Below are positions 1-10,000 of a stretch of DNA of 58,088 nucleotides, one piece after another. This DNA is from Planctomycetota bacterium. GTDB taxonomy: Bacteria; Planctomycetota; J058; JAJDCQ01. The stretch is from contig JAJDCQ010000195.1 of NCBI GenBank assembly GCA_029260755.1, positions 1-58,088 of the forward strand, given 5' to 3'. Positions within the stretch are counted from its first letter, which is position 1. The number at the start of each line of letters is the position of its first letter. The notes below the pieces were generated by a model. That model did no database searches and was not told where the DNA came from. It worked only from the letters and a program-made list of their open reading frames with translations. Made by a program: the position numbers and the translations under genes.

Positions 1-45
1 GGAGGCCTTTACTCTTGCACTCCGGGAGGCCGGACCGGGCCGCGG

Positions 46-190
46 GTGCCGACTCTCGGAGAAGCCTCGGAAGTCGAGATCCTCCCCGCCCTCCTTGACC
101 TGCGACGTCCGCCCGGAGGGGAGCGGCGAACGTCGGTGGCGTTCGCATGGGACGGCGCTCCAACGTCTCGTCGCCCTGCGTTCAAGAAGA
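46..190 (+). pseudogene. Remnant of an HNH/DUF222-like gene (short 3' fragment)
   Basis: Positions 76-156 translate in one frame to a stretch around LPALLDL and PPGGERRTSV ending FAWDG. The same stretch recurs at 24901-24981 inside a broken HNH-family gene: I count 7 mismatches in 81 bases, several of them silent or conservative, as expected from formerly coding sequence. No start, no catalytic HNH residues and no intact reading frame are visible here, so it is a decayed fragment. The rest of 1-262 holds nothing else I can name. Confidence 0.5.
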
Positions 191-262
191 AGGCGAGCAT
201 CACATCACCGGCGGAACCGATGACGCCCGTTGGTGTTTCGCATTTCCGGACGGAAACTAGCC

Positions 263-349
263 CTAGGAGGCTGTTGCAGAATGACGCGAGCGGCTCGTCG
301 AGACAGCGACGAGTCGTCGCTTCACGCTCATTCTGCAACAGTCTCCTAG
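263..349. mobile_element. 87-bp palindromic insertion element (MITE-like) with CTAG ends
   Basis: The ends 263-284 and 328-349 are inverted repeats of 22 nt with one mismatch (core CTGTTGCAGAATGA), both starting with CTAG. The interior contains a second palindrome (cgacgagtcgtcg), so the whole element can fold into one long hairpin. There is no room for a transposase, so it would be non-autonomous. The first 46 nt (263-308) are identical to 58014-58059 at the other end of the window. CTAG at both borders fits a 4-bp YTAR target duplication of the kind I recall for IS701-type transposons (inference). The right border CTAG contains the stop codon of the minus-strand gene ending at 346. Confidence 0.75.
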
Positions 350-3300
350 CGCCCGCCGTCGCCCGTCGGGTCGGGGTCGACGTCGTCCGATGAGTCTCCG
401 TCGCCGTCGTCGCCGTCGTCACCGTCGCCGTCGTCTCCCCCGCCGAGGATCTGTTCGACGCCGCCCGGCGGCCCGCCCTCATCGGCGGGGAGCTTCGTCC
501 CGAGGGCGAGCCCGAGCAGGCGGCGGAAGTTGCCGTCGAGGCCGCGCGCCTGGGCGTAGCGCTGCATGTACTGGCGATCGATCTCCACGAGCGTGTTCAG
601 GTCGGCGAGGCTCTTCGCGCTCTGACCGAGGGCGGCGAGGGCGCGCGCGCGGTTGAGCCTCGGCGCGTGGTCGCCGGGACGGGCTCCGTCGACGGCGACG
701 TCGAGGTCGGGCACGGCGCCCGCGGCGTCTCCCGCGTCGAGGCGCACCGCTCCCCGGAGGCCCCGGAGGCCGGCCCGCTCGGGCTCGGCCGCGATCCGCT
801 CGTCGAGCGTCTCCTCGAGCTTCTTTCGCTGAGCCTGCGCGACCTGAGGCGCCATCGTCCGGACCAGGCCGTAGACGGTCCACGCGTTCCAGAGCTGTCC
901 GCTCTCGATCCATCCGTTGAAGCTCTGGTTCATCATCTTGAGCAGGTCGTTCCGAGCGCGGAAGTACTTCTTCGATCCGGGATACTTCGACTTCTCCTGC
1001 TCGCAGATCGTGACCGCGTCGGCGTATCGGCCGAGCCGGGCGAGGGCGAGGATGTGGAGCCGCAGCGTCTCGATGTAGTCGGGCAGGATCGCCCGCGCCC
1101 GGAACGCGTCGGCGAGGGCGTCGTCGAAGCGACCGAGCTGCCCGGCGAGGAAGCCCCGGTAGAGGTAGTTCATCCCGTTGGTCGGATCCTCGGCGACCAG
1201 CTTCTCGAACCGCGCGAGGGACGCCTTGCGGAGCTCCACCGCGTCGTCGCCGAGGTTCGGCGTCCGGGCGACGACGAACAGCAACGACGCGGCGTCCTGC
1301 CGCACGAGATACGAGTCGTGGATCGGTCCCGGGTCGGTCGGGTCGGCCTCGGACGCCTCGATTCGCTGGACGGCCTGATCGAGGATCCGGACGTAGTCGC
1401 GCGCTCCGGCGGCGACGTCGCGGTACTCGCCGAGGGTGAGCTGCTGGCGGAGACGGAACGCGCGGGCGAGCGATCCGATCTCGCCGTCGGGATCGAGGGT
1501 GCTCGCCTGCTCGAACGCGCTCGCGGCCTCCTCGTGCCTCGCGAGGAGGTAGAGGGCGCGCCCGCGAACGTAGAGAGTGCCGACCCGGGCGAGCGGCGCG
1601 AGGTCGTGGAGATGCCGGTTCTCGGGCGTCGCCTCCTGCGCGGCGATCTCGGTGAACCGCTGTCCGAGCGCCTCCATCGTCGACACGATCAGCTCGACGC
1701 CGGCGTGCCAGCCGGGCGTCGGGTTCACCCGACCGCCGCCGCCGCCGCCCATCGCTCCGGGCACGCCGCCCCCGCCGTTCCCGGCGCTCCCGTCGGTCCC
1801 CTTCGCCTTCGCGAGCGACCAGCGCTCGGCGTCGTCGAGGTGGGCCGCCTCGAGGACGTGCAGGGCCGCCTCGAGCGCGATCACGGGATCGTCGGGAAGC
1901 CGGCTCGTCAGCTCCTGCCAGAACGAGGCGTCGCGGGCGGCCGTCGAGCTGCGGCCGAGGCGCCGGAGGGCGTCGACGACCGGCCGCTGACTCTCCGAGC
2001 TCGCCTCGAGCGCCTCGAGCCGGTCGTGAACGCGGGCGACCTCCTGCTCCGCCTTCTGGGCGCGCCAGCGCAGGCCGTTGCGCTCCTCCTCGAGCGACTT
2101 CTTGAGCGCGTTGATCTCGCGGAGCTCGTTGGCGTGTCGGTCGTCGGCGGCGCCGACGAACACCTTGAGGACGAACGCGAGCGCGATGAAGCCGCCGATG
2201 ATCGCGAAGAAGCTGCCGGCGAGCAGCATCGGGCGACGCCGGAGCTGCCGCGAGAGCTGCGCCCCGCCGACGGCGCCCGCCGCGCCGGTGCTCGTCGCCT
2301 GACCGTCCATGAACGCGTCGAGGTCGACGATCATCTCGTCGATGAATCGATAGCGCTGGCCCGGCGAGGGCTCGATCGCCTTCTCGCAGATCGCCTCGAG
2401 GTCGGGGTGGGTCGTCGGGGAGAGCTCGCGGATCGGCGGCCAGGCGCGGCGCTTGACCACCTCGAGGGTGCCGCGCGGCGTCGACGCCGCCAGCGGACCC
2501 TTGCCGGTCAGGCAGAAGTAGAGGAGGGCGCCGACGGCGTGGATGTCCCCCGCGGTCGTCGCCGCCGGGGGCCCGGGCGCGAACCGCTCGGGCGCGTGGC
2601 AGGCGAGGGCGTCCCGGAGCGCCACCGTCCCGACCGGGAGGCGGATCGGGTTGCCGGTCGCGTCGGTCAGGTCCGGCGCCTGGCCGAAGTCGGTCAGGGT
2701 GGGCAGCTCGTGGTCGTCGAAGATGACGTTGCCCGGCTTCAGGCCGCCGTGGACGACCTTGCGGCGATGCGCGCGGACGAGCGTGCGGGCGACCTCGCGG
2801 ACGATCTTGCAGGCCTGCCGCGGGCTCACCACCCGCCCGTCGTCGACCACCTTCGCGAGGTCGTCGCCCGCGACGTAGTCCGAGACGAGGAACGGCACGC
2901 CGTCCTCGGTCGCTCCGACCTCGCGCACCGGGACGATCCCCGGCTCGCCCGCGAGCGGCTCGGCGTGCTTCGCCGCGCGCTGGAAGCGCTGGGCCGAGAG
3001 GCCGTAGTTGCCGAGCTTCTCGTGCATCACCTTCACGACGACGATGGCGTCGTCGCCCTCGCCCGCGTCCCGGTCGCGGGCGAGGTAGACCGTGCCCGAG
3101 ACCCCGGCGCCGAGGAGCGCCTCGAGCGTGAAGCGTCCGATCTGGCGGGGAGCGTCGTCGGGGAGCGGCTCGCCCCGACGCCGCGCCTTCCGCTTCGGCG
3201 GGAGCGCTCGCGTCGGCGCGTCGTCGTCGGTCTCGACCTTCTTCGGCTTCGCCTCCGACGCGGTCGTCGGGCGCTCGGGCGCGGCGACGGCGACGGCGAC

Positions 3301-3729
3301 CGGGGCCGCCGGCGCGGCCGCCGTCCGGGCCGGCGCCGGGGGGCGCGGCGCTCCGGCGCTCGCCGGTCGCGGCGGCGGCGGCGGGGGTGGCTTGGCGCCG
3401 GACGCCGGCGGCTTCGGCGCCCGAGGGGGGGGCGGGGGCGGGGGCGGGGCGGCTCCGCTGGCCGGTCGCCCAGGGGCGGTCGCCCCCGAGCTCGCGCCCG
3501 GTCGGCCCGGCGCGCCGGCGCGCGAGATCGCCTCGCGGGTCAGCTTCTCGAGGGTGACGGGGTCGACCAGGCCGCGGCTGGCGATGAGGCGGGGCACATC
3601 GACGGAACCCGACGCGCCCGCCCGCTCGGTCATGAGCTCGGCCAGGGTCGCCTGGTCGACGACGCCTCGCTCCGAGAGGAGACGCCAGAACGCCTGCTCG
3701 GTCTGCCGGTCCATCGGCCTCGCCGTCAC
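346..3729 (-). CDS. Membrane-anchored Ser/Thr kinase-fold protein with TPR tail, predicted pseudokinase
   Basis: A 1127-residue protein. Order: an N-terminal helical module (1-72), a Pro-rich low-complexity linker with runs of 7-8 prolines (about 75-165), a protein-kinase fold (about 198-475), one membrane segment (about 502-527, LLAGSFFAIIGGFIALAFVL), a coiled coil (about 535-580), and TPR-like repeats to the C terminus, which ends in an Asp/Gly-rich tail. The glycine loop (LGAGVSGTV), the VVVK lysine and DFG are present, but the catalytic loop reads H327-G-G-L-K-P-G-N where active kinases have HRDLKPxN; the proton-acceptor Asp is Gly329. I therefore predict a pseudokinase or a very weak kinase. 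It starts at GTG; an ATG five codons in (3714) is an alternative start. The stop TAG lies in the border of the adjacent insertion element. The likely role is signal sensing or scaffolding at the inner membrane; the ligand is unknown. Confidence 0.9.
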   Translation of the reverse strand: MTARPMDRQTEQAFWRLLSERGVVDQATLAELMTERAGASGSVDVPRLIASRGLVDPVTLEKLTREAISRAGAPGRPGASSGATAPGRPASGAAPPPPPPPPRAPKPPASGAKPPPPPPPRPASAGAPRPPAPARTAAAPAAPVAVAVAAPERPTTASEAKPKKVETDDDAPTRALPPKRKARRRGEPLPDDAPRQIGRFTLEALLGAGVSGTVYLARDRDAGEGDDAIVVVKVMHEKLGNYGLSAQRFQRAAKHAEPLAGEPGIVPVREVGATEDGVPFLVSDYVAGDDLAKVVDDGRVVSPRQACKIVREVARTLVRAHRRKVVHGGLKPGNVIFDDHELPTLTDFGQAPDLTDATGNPIRLPVGTVALRDALACHAPERFAPGPPAATTAGDIHAVGALLYFCLTGKGPLAASTPRGTLEVVKRRAWPPIRELSPTTHPDLEAICEKAIEPSPGQRYRFIDEMIVDLDAFMDGQATSTGAAGAVGGAQLSRQLRRRPMLLAGSFFAIIGGFIALAFVLKVFVGAADDRHANELREINALKKSLEEERNGLRWRAQKAEQEVARVHDRLEALEASSESQRPVVDALRRLGRSSTAARDASFWQELTSRLPDDPVIALEAALHVLEAAHLDDAERWSLAKAKGTDGSAGNGGGGVPGAMGGGGGGRVNPTPGWHAGVELIVSTMEALGQRFTEIAAQEATPENRHLHDLAPLARVGTLYVRGRALYLLARHEEAASAFEQASTLDPDGEIGSLARAFRLRQQLTLGEYRDVAAGARDYVRILDQAVQRIEASEADPTDPGPIHDSYLVRQDAASLLFVVARTPNLGDDAVELRKASLARFEKLVAEDPTNGMNYLYRGFLAGQLGRFDDALADAFRARAILPDYIETLRLHILALARLGRYADAVTICEQEKSKYPGSKKYFRARNDLLKMMNQSFNGWIESGQLWNAWTVYGLVRTMAPQVAQAQRKKLEETLDERIAAEPERAGLRGLRGAVRLDAGDAAGAVPDLDVAVDGARPGDHAPRLNRARALAALGQSAKSLADLNTLVEIDRQYMQRYAQARGLDGNFRRLLGLALGTKLPADEGGPPGGVEQILGGGDDGDGDDGDDGDGDSSDDVDPDPTGDGGR

Positions 3730-3835
3730 GGGCCGCGCGGGGTCGCCCGGCCTCCGGTCGGGATGATGGCCGCCTCGGGGCCCGACTTCAAACCGCCGCC
3801 CTCGCGGGCGGCGATCCCGCGTCGGCGGCGCGCTC

Positions 3836-5464
3836 CTACTTCGGCTCCGACGGGGCGCTCTTGACCTTCCCGAAGTAGATCGGCCGGGTCAGCCGTCGCA
3901 GGCTCTGGCCGCGCCGCTGTCGGATCAGCTCGAGCTCGTCGACGGCGACCACGATGTCGTCGTCCTGCGCGTGGGCGGTGAGGAGCGCCGCGGCCTCGAG
4001 GAGGAGGACCACGTCGGGCCGCGCGCCCGCGCCGGGGATCGGGCGGGCGCCGAGCTCCTCCGCCGCCGCCCGGCAGCGCGCCCGCAGCGCGATCAGGCGC
4101 GCGCGGGTCTCGGGGTCGCGCGCCGGATGAGGCAGCCTGACGCCGGTCGGGAGGGGCGGAAGGGCGGCGAGGGTCTCCCGGACCTCGAGAACGAGCGAGA
4201 CCCAGCTGCCGAGCGCCCGGACCTCCGCCTCGGTCGTCGGCTCGCCGGGGAGCTGCGCGAGCGCCTCGGCGAGCGTCCGGGTCGAGTCGGTCAGGAGCGC
4301 CCGGCCGATCCGGGCGCCCGGATCGTCGACCGCCACGGGGTCTCCGCTCATCCCGCCACCTCCGATCAGGTCCTCCCAGCGGGCGAGCGCGCCCCAGAGG
4401 GCGGCCACGGCGGCCCGATCGGCGTCGCCCGCCTCCCGGGCGTCGGCCCGGACCTCGTCCAGGAGGGACCGCGCCCGCCCGCCCGCGGTGCTGCCGAGCG
4501 CGACGAGCGCCCGCTCGAGCGGGTCGGCGCCGTGGCGATCGAGGTGGCGCGCCCAGTCCTCTCGGAGGAGGTAGCTCGCATCGTCGAGCCCGCCCTGACC
4601 GAGCAGATGCCAGGGAAACTCGCCGGGGAAGCCGGCCGCCGGGTCGCCGGCGCCCGCGACCCAGTGATCACCCTGATGTCCGGGCGGGGCGCCGTCGAGA
4701 CGGCGGAAGCTCTCGAGCGACTCGACCCGCTGGCGGTGCCACCGATCGCGCCGCTCGCGCTTCTCGTGCGTGGCGGCGAGATGCGCCTCCGCCCGGCCGA
4801 GGTCGCCGCCGTCGCGGAGGGCGGCGATCAGCACGACGATCGAGTGCTCGCGCCAGGTCAGTCGCAGCGGGGTCGGACCGGGGGCGAACGGGTCGAGCCC
4901 GTCGGGGTAGGGACCGTCGGCGCCGAGCTCGCGGAGCACCCCGTCGAGGCGGGCGAGGCCGCGCTCACGCGCCTGGAAGCGCTCGATCAGCTCCGCGAGC
5001 GCCAGGGGGTCGCCCCGCTTCGCGCGCAGCCGCAGCAGCTCGATGCGGCCGTCGGGATCGGTCAGCTCGCGCCCGAGAGCAGCGCGGAGCTCCCGGGACT
5101 CGGCGTGGACCGCGTCGACGGTCGACTCGAGGCTCTGCCAGGCGAACGCGCTGAGCCCGATCACCGCGACGAGCAGCCAGATCGCGAGCAGCGTCACCCG
5201 CGGCCGGCGCGCGAACCAGATGACGAACGCGCCCCAGGCGAGCATGGCCGCGTGGACCGGCCAGGCGGCCGGCTGACGCGCCATCGCTATGATCGGCGCC
5301 GCCACCGCGAGCCAGAGCATCGCGACCACGATGACCGGCATCGGTCCGCGGGTTCGGGTGATGCCGGCTCGCTCGAGGAGGTCCGGCTCCGGGGACGGCG
5401 CGTCGACCGGCCCCGCCGAGCCACCGCCCGCCTGATCGCCGCGATCGTCGTCGGGTCCGGACAT
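3836..5464 (-). CDS. Hypothetical membrane protein
   Basis: A 542-residue protein I do not recognise. An acidic, Gly/Pro-rich N terminus (1-40) is followed by three close hydrophobic segments (about 42-62, 67-86 and 91-110), then a long Ala/Arg/Leu-rich region that looks helical, possibly TPR-like. The helical region would sit on one side of the membrane. It starts with ATG only 7 nt after the stop of the biotin carboxylase gene (5472), so the two are very probably co-transcribed. No enzymatic motif is visible, and there is no sign of a biotin carrier or carboxyltransferase domain that would complete its neighbour. Confidence 0.7.
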   Translation of the reverse strand: MSGPDDDRGDQAGGGSAGPVDAPSPEPDLLERAGITRTRGPMPVIVVAMLWLAVAAPIIAMARQPAAWPVHAAMLAWGAFVIWFARRPRVTLLAIWLLVAVIGLSAFAWQSLESTVDAVHAESRELRAALGRELTDPDGRIELLRLRAKRGDPLALAELIERFQARERGLARLDGVLRELGADGPYPDGLDPFAPGPTPLRLTWREHSIVVLIAALRDGGDLGRAEAHLAATHEKRERRDRWHRQRVESLESFRRLDGAPPGHQGDHWVAGAGDPAAGFPGEFPWHLLGQGGLDDASYLLREDWARHLDRHGADPLERALVALGSTAGGRARSLLDEVRADAREAGDADRAAVAALWGALARWEDLIGGGGMSGDPVAVDDPGARIGRALLTDSTRTLAEALAQLPGEPTTEAEVRALGSWVSLVLEVRETLAALPPLPTGVRLPHPARDPETRARLIALRARCRAAAEELGARPIPGAGARPDVVLLLEAAALLTAHAQDDDIVVAVDELELIRQRRGQSLRRLTRPIYFGKVKSAPSEPK

Positions 5465-5471
5465 GCGCCGC

Positions 5472-7022
5472 TCAGCGGAGCGAGCTGGCTCGACCCAGCA
5501 TCACCCACGGCGAGGGCGGCGCGGCCTCGAGGCGCGGCGCCGCCTCGCCGCCGCGTCCCTCGAATCGGACGAGCGCCGCCGCGACCGCCGCCGCGCGGGC
5601 GCGCCGATCGACGTGGTCGTCGCCCTCGCCGGTCACCGGCGCGCTCGCGCCGCCGCGCTCGCGCAGCCCGCTCACGAACGGCTCGAGCCACCCGGTGTGG
5701 AACCGGCCGGCGCGGAAGTCGTCCTCGCTGCACAGCCTCACGACCAGGGGGAGGGTCGTCTCGAGACCGCTCACGACGAACTCGCTCGCGGCGCGGCGGA
5801 GGCGGGCGATCGCCTGGTCGCGGGTCGGCGCGTGCACGCAGAGCTTCGCGAGCATCGGGTCGTAGAAGGTCGAGACCTCGAGGCCCGCCCGGAGGGCGTG
5901 CTCGACGCGCACGCCGGGTCCCGACGGCAGCTGCAGGGCGTCGATCACGCCCGCGCTCGGGACGAAGCCGCCGAACGGATCCTCGGCGTAGATCCGCGCC
6001 TCGATCGCGTGCCCCGACATCTTCACGTCGCTCTGCGCGATCGGGATGACGCCCGTCTGGGCGATCGCGAGCTGGCACGCGACGAGGTCGACGCCGGTGA
6101 CGAGCTCGGTCACCGGGTGCTCGACCTGGAGCCGGGCGTTCATCTCCAGGAAGTAGAAGCTGCCGTCATCCTCGACCAGGAGCTCGACGGTGCCCGCGTT
6201 CGCGTAGCTCGAGCCGGCGGTGAGGGCGACGGCGGCCTCGCCGAGCCGCGCCCGCTGGGCGGCGTCGACGACGGGGCTCGGCGACTCCTCGATGAGCTTC
6301 TGGTGGCGGCGCTGGAGGCTGCACTCGCGCTCGCCGAGGTGGATCGCTCCGCCGGCGCCATCGCCGAGCACCTGCACCTCGATGTGACGGGCGCCCGTGA
6401 TGAGCTTCTCGACGTAGACGTCGGCCTGACCGAACGCGCCCGCCGCCTCGCTCCGCGCGCGCTCGAACGCGCTCTCGACCTCGGCGAGCTCGGTGACGGT
6501 GCGGATGCCCTTGCCGCCGCCGCCGCCGCGCGCCTTGAGGACGACCGGCAGACCGACCGACTCGGCCACCGCGCGGGCGTCGGCGGCATCGGCGCAGGGG
6601 CCGGCCGAGCCGGGGATCGTCGGAACGCCGAGCCGCTCGGCGGTGACGCGCGCCTCGACCTTGTCGCCCATCAGGCGAATCGACTCCGGCGAGGGGCCGA
6701 TGAAGACGAGGCCGGCGTCGCGCGCCGCGGCGGCGAAGTCGGCGTTCTCCGACACGAAGCCGTAGCCCGGATGGACCGCGTCGGCGCCGCTCCGTCGGGC
6801 CGCGTCGAGGAGCTTGCCGAAGTCGAGGTAGCTCTCGCCCGGGCTCTTGCCTCCGATCGAGATCGCCTCGTCGGCCGCGGAGACGTGCGGGCTCCCCCGG
6901 TCGGGCTCGGAGTGGATCGCCACGCTTCGGATCCCGGCTTCCCGGAGCCCGCGCGCGATGCGGACGGCGATCTCGCCGCGGTTGGCGATGAGGCACTTGC
7001 GGATTGGCTTGGTCTTGGCCAC
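5472..7022 (-). CDS. Biotin carboxylase subunit (acyl-CoA carboxylase type), no carrier domain
   Basis: ATP-dependent carboxylation of biotin on a carrier protein, the first half-reaction of acetyl-, propionyl- or methylcrotonyl-CoA carboxylases. A 516-residue protein with the biotin-carboxylase N-terminal domain (CLIANRGEIAVRI, about 9-21), the ATP-grasp glycine loop GGGGGKGIR, the RRHQKLIEESPSP segment, the active-site EMNARLQVEHPVTE, and a C-terminal biotin-carboxylase domain. A tail of about 60 residues ends SPWVMLGRASSLR, resembling the point in methylcrotonyl/propionyl-CoA carboxylase alpha chains just before the biotin carrier domain, but no MKM carrier follows. GTG start chosen because GGAGAG lies a few nt upstream; the upstream in-frame extension overlaps the Tex gene and is not needed. 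The carrier and carboxyltransferase must be encoded elsewhere. The substrate cannot be decided from this sequence. Confidence 0.93.
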   Translation of the reverse strand: MAKTKPIRKCLIANRGEIAVRIARGLREAGIRSVAIHSEPDRGSPHVSAADEAISIGGKSPGESYLDFGKLLDAARRSGADAVHPGYGFVSENADFAAAARDAGLVFIGPSPESIRLMGDKVEARVTAERLGVPTIPGSAGPCADAADARAVAESVGLPVVLKARGGGGGKGIRTVTELAEVESAFERARSEAAGAFGQADVYVEKLITGARHIEVQVLGDGAGGAIHLGERECSLQRRHQKLIEESPSPVVDAAQRARLGEAAVALTAGSSYANAGTVELLVEDDGSFYFLEMNARLQVEHPVTELVTGVDLVACQLAIAQTGVIPIAQSDVKMSGHAIEARIYAEDPFGGFVPSAGVIDALQLPSGPGVRVEHALRAGLEVSTFYDPMLAKLCVHAPTRDQAIARLRRAASEFVVSGLETTLPLVVRLCSEDDFRAGRFHTGWLEPFVSGLRERGGASAPVTGEGDDHVDRRARAAAVAAALVRFEGRGGEAAPRLEAAPPSPWVMLGRASSLR

Positions 7023-7093
7023 GAGGCTCTCCGTCGGAGGCGGTGGGGCGGACCGGGCGCTCGCTCGACACCCGCCCCGGGGGGCCTTGGTTC

Positions 7094-10000
7094 CTACTTC
7101 TTGCGCGGACGCTTGAGACCGAGGCGTCGGGCGAGCTCGTCGGCGGCCCCCGGAAGGACCGGATCCTTGGGCCCGGCGGGCCTCTTCTTCTTCTTCGGCG
7201 ATGCCGCCGCCGCGGCCTCCGCCGTCGCGGGCCGGGGTGTTGGAGGTGGCTTGGCCGCCGCGGCCGGCGGAGCGCTCCGCGGCATGGGCGCGGGCGGCTT
7301 GCTCGCGAGCGCCGGACGCTCCGCCTCGGTCTCGGCGGCCGACCGCGCTGCCTCGGTCGCGGACACGGGCGGAGCGGACGGAGGTGGCGGGGCGGGTGCT
7401 GGCTCTGGTGCTGGCTCTGGTGCTGGTGCCGGTGCGGGGGATGCCGGTGCCGGCGGCGGGGCCGGGGGTTTCGACGGCGGAGCGGTCTCCCGCGCGGGGG
7501 CGATCGCGGGCGCCGCATCGCCGACCTCGGTCGCCGGCGCGTCGCCCGCCTCGGTCGGGATCGCGTCGGTCGCGGGGAGCGGCGCCGGGCTCGTCCGCGC
7601 GGTCTCGGGCTCGCCGCCGCGCGCCGCGGGCGCCGAGCGGGCGCCCGGCCGGAAGCGATGCGGCTGGCCCGTCTTGTGGAGACGCCGCCGGGCCGCCGGA
7701 TCGAGGCCGTCGTCCCAGGGCTCGTCCCCGGCGGCCGAGGCGGGCACGAAGCCGCCGACGCGGGTCGGCTCGAGCTCCGAGCGGGGGGGAGGCGGAGGAG
7801 GCGTGTCGGCGCGCATCGACAGGCTCACCCGCTTGCGCTCGAGGTCGACGCCGAGGACGCGCACCGAGACCGCCTCGCCCAGGGTGACGACCTCCTCGGG
7901 ATGGCCGACGTAGCGCTCCGCGAGCTGACTCACATGGACGAGGCCGTCGTGATCGACGCCTATGTTCACGAACGCGCCGAACTCGGTGATGTGCGTCACC
8001 GTCCCGTCGAGGTCCATCCCCGGCCGCAGATCGCGGAGCGTCGTGACGCCCTCGGGCGCGTCGAGCTCGAACCGGGGCCGGTCGTCGCGCGCGCCGCGCT
8101 CGAGGGCGCGCCGGAGCGCCGCGGCCCGGGCCGCGCCGAGCCTGGCGCTGGTGGTCGACCAGTCGAGCTCGTCGATCGCCGAGGGGTGACCGATCAGCCT
8201 CTCGAGCTCGACGCCCGCGCCTCGGGCGAGCTCCTCGACGATCGTCCGGCTCTCGGGATGGAGCGCGGTCGCGTCGAGCAGATCCGGGCCGCCGATGACG
8301 CGGAGGAACGCGATCGCGTCGTCGAGGACCGCCTCGTCGACGCCCGGGACGCGGCTCAGGTCGGCGCGCCGCTCGAACCGCCCGTCGCGATTCCGGTTGT
8401 CGATGATGATACGGGCGAGCTTCGTTCCGATCCCCGGGACGTAGGACAGGAGCGACCAGGTCGCGGCGTTCAGATCGGCGCCGACGAGGCAGACGAGGTC
8501 CTCGATCTCGGCGTTGAGGGCCTCCCGGAGCCGGCGCGGCGCCACGTCCGCGACGACCGGATCGGTCAGCAGGCTGCGCGGGTCGACCTTCGTGAGCTCG
8601 GTCAGCGGGTCGAGGACGCGGCGGGCGAGCGCCACGGCCGAGCGGCCCGTGCCGTCGAGCTTCGGGAACTCGGCCCGGCCGATCTTGCTCGCGCCGTAGT
8701 CGCTCGCCACCTCGAGCGGCAGGACGGTCCGACGGACGCGGCGCGGGGCGCGCGCAGCGGGCGTCGCGCTCGCGGACGTCGGCGGCGCCGCCGCGTCGTC
8801 GGAGCTGCCGGGCCGCGATGGCTTCGGCGGCAGCGGTTCGATGTCGCCCCGGTGGTAGCGGGCGAGGAAGCGGCGGACGAACACGTCGGCGTCGCGGTTC
8901 GCGATCCCCGCGCCGCTGACGACCACGTCGACGGCGTGCGCCTCGATGAGCCCGGCGAGGACGGCCTCGGCCTCCTCCACGCGCCGGGTCGGCGGGAGCG
9001 GCCAGATCGTCGAGTGGGTGACGAGGCGTCCGTCCCCGGTCACGACCGCGATCCGGCATCCGAGGCGGTAACCCGGGACGATCGCGAGGACGGTTCCGTT
9101 CGGCAGGCACGGCCCGCCCATCACCCGTCGGAGCTCCGCGCAGGCGGCGTCGATCACGCGACGCTCGGCCGTCATGACCGCCTGGGCGCGCACGTCCCGT
9201 CCGATGCTCGGCGCGAGGATCCGCTCGTAGGCGTGCCGGATCGCCTCGCGGATCAGCGGCTCGAAGATCGAGTGGCCGCGGAGCCAGCGCCCCTCGAGGT
9301 AGGCGAGGATGAGGTCGGCCGGGCCATCGACGGTGACCTGGAGCACCCGCTCCCGCTCGCCGCGATTGATCGCGAGGAGGAGCGCCTCGTCGGGCTTGTC
9401 GAGCGGGAGACGCGCGCCGGCGAGCGAGGCGTAGGGGCTCGCGTCGCCGGGCGCCGAGAGGTCGGGCCAGTTGGCGTCGACCGGGTCGTCCCCGGCGCCG
9501 CCGATCGGGCCGTCTCCGGGATCGCTCGCCGCCGATGCGCTCAGGATGCCGCGGGGCATCGGACCGGTGCCGGGGGCCGGCGTCGACGCGGGCGTCGACG
9601 CGGGCGCCGGGACCATCCCGCCGGCCAGGCTGTCCTCGGGCGCGAAGTCGTCGCTCGTCGGACCGATGATCGTCGGCGGCGCGAGGGCGCTCGGCGACGG
9701 CCGGCCGAGCGGCGCCGGCGACTCGGGGGGCGTGAAGTCGTCCGAGGTCGGCCCGAGGCCGGGAGAGCGGAGCTCGTCGTCGCTCGACTCGCCGAAGACC
9801 CCGAGGCGACCGAGTCGACCCGAGGACCGCGGGCCGTCGGCGTCGGTCGAGGGCGCGGCCGGCAGAGGCGGCGGCGCCGGCAGCCCGAGGATGTCGGCGA
9901 CGATCTCCAGGAGCGGGTCGGGCGGGCGCGGCCCGCGGAGCTCGGCGAGGATCGCCGCGTCGGCCTCGGTCGCCTCGCGGATCCAGCCGCGCGCGATCGG

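Noticed and set aside
667..3864. Very long open frame on the plus strand opposite the first pseudokinase
   Set aside because: High GC removes stop codons in shadow frames; its translation is Arg/Asp/Glu/Leu-rich without domains, while the minus strand gives a clear kinase-TPR protein. The same applies to the frames opposite 7094-10531, 33947-37675, 37744-39927 and 49949-53890.
7023..9110. In-frame extension in front of the biotin carboxylase
   Set aside because: It overlaps the Tex gene in another frame, has no domain, and the GTG at 7022 has its own ribosome binding site.
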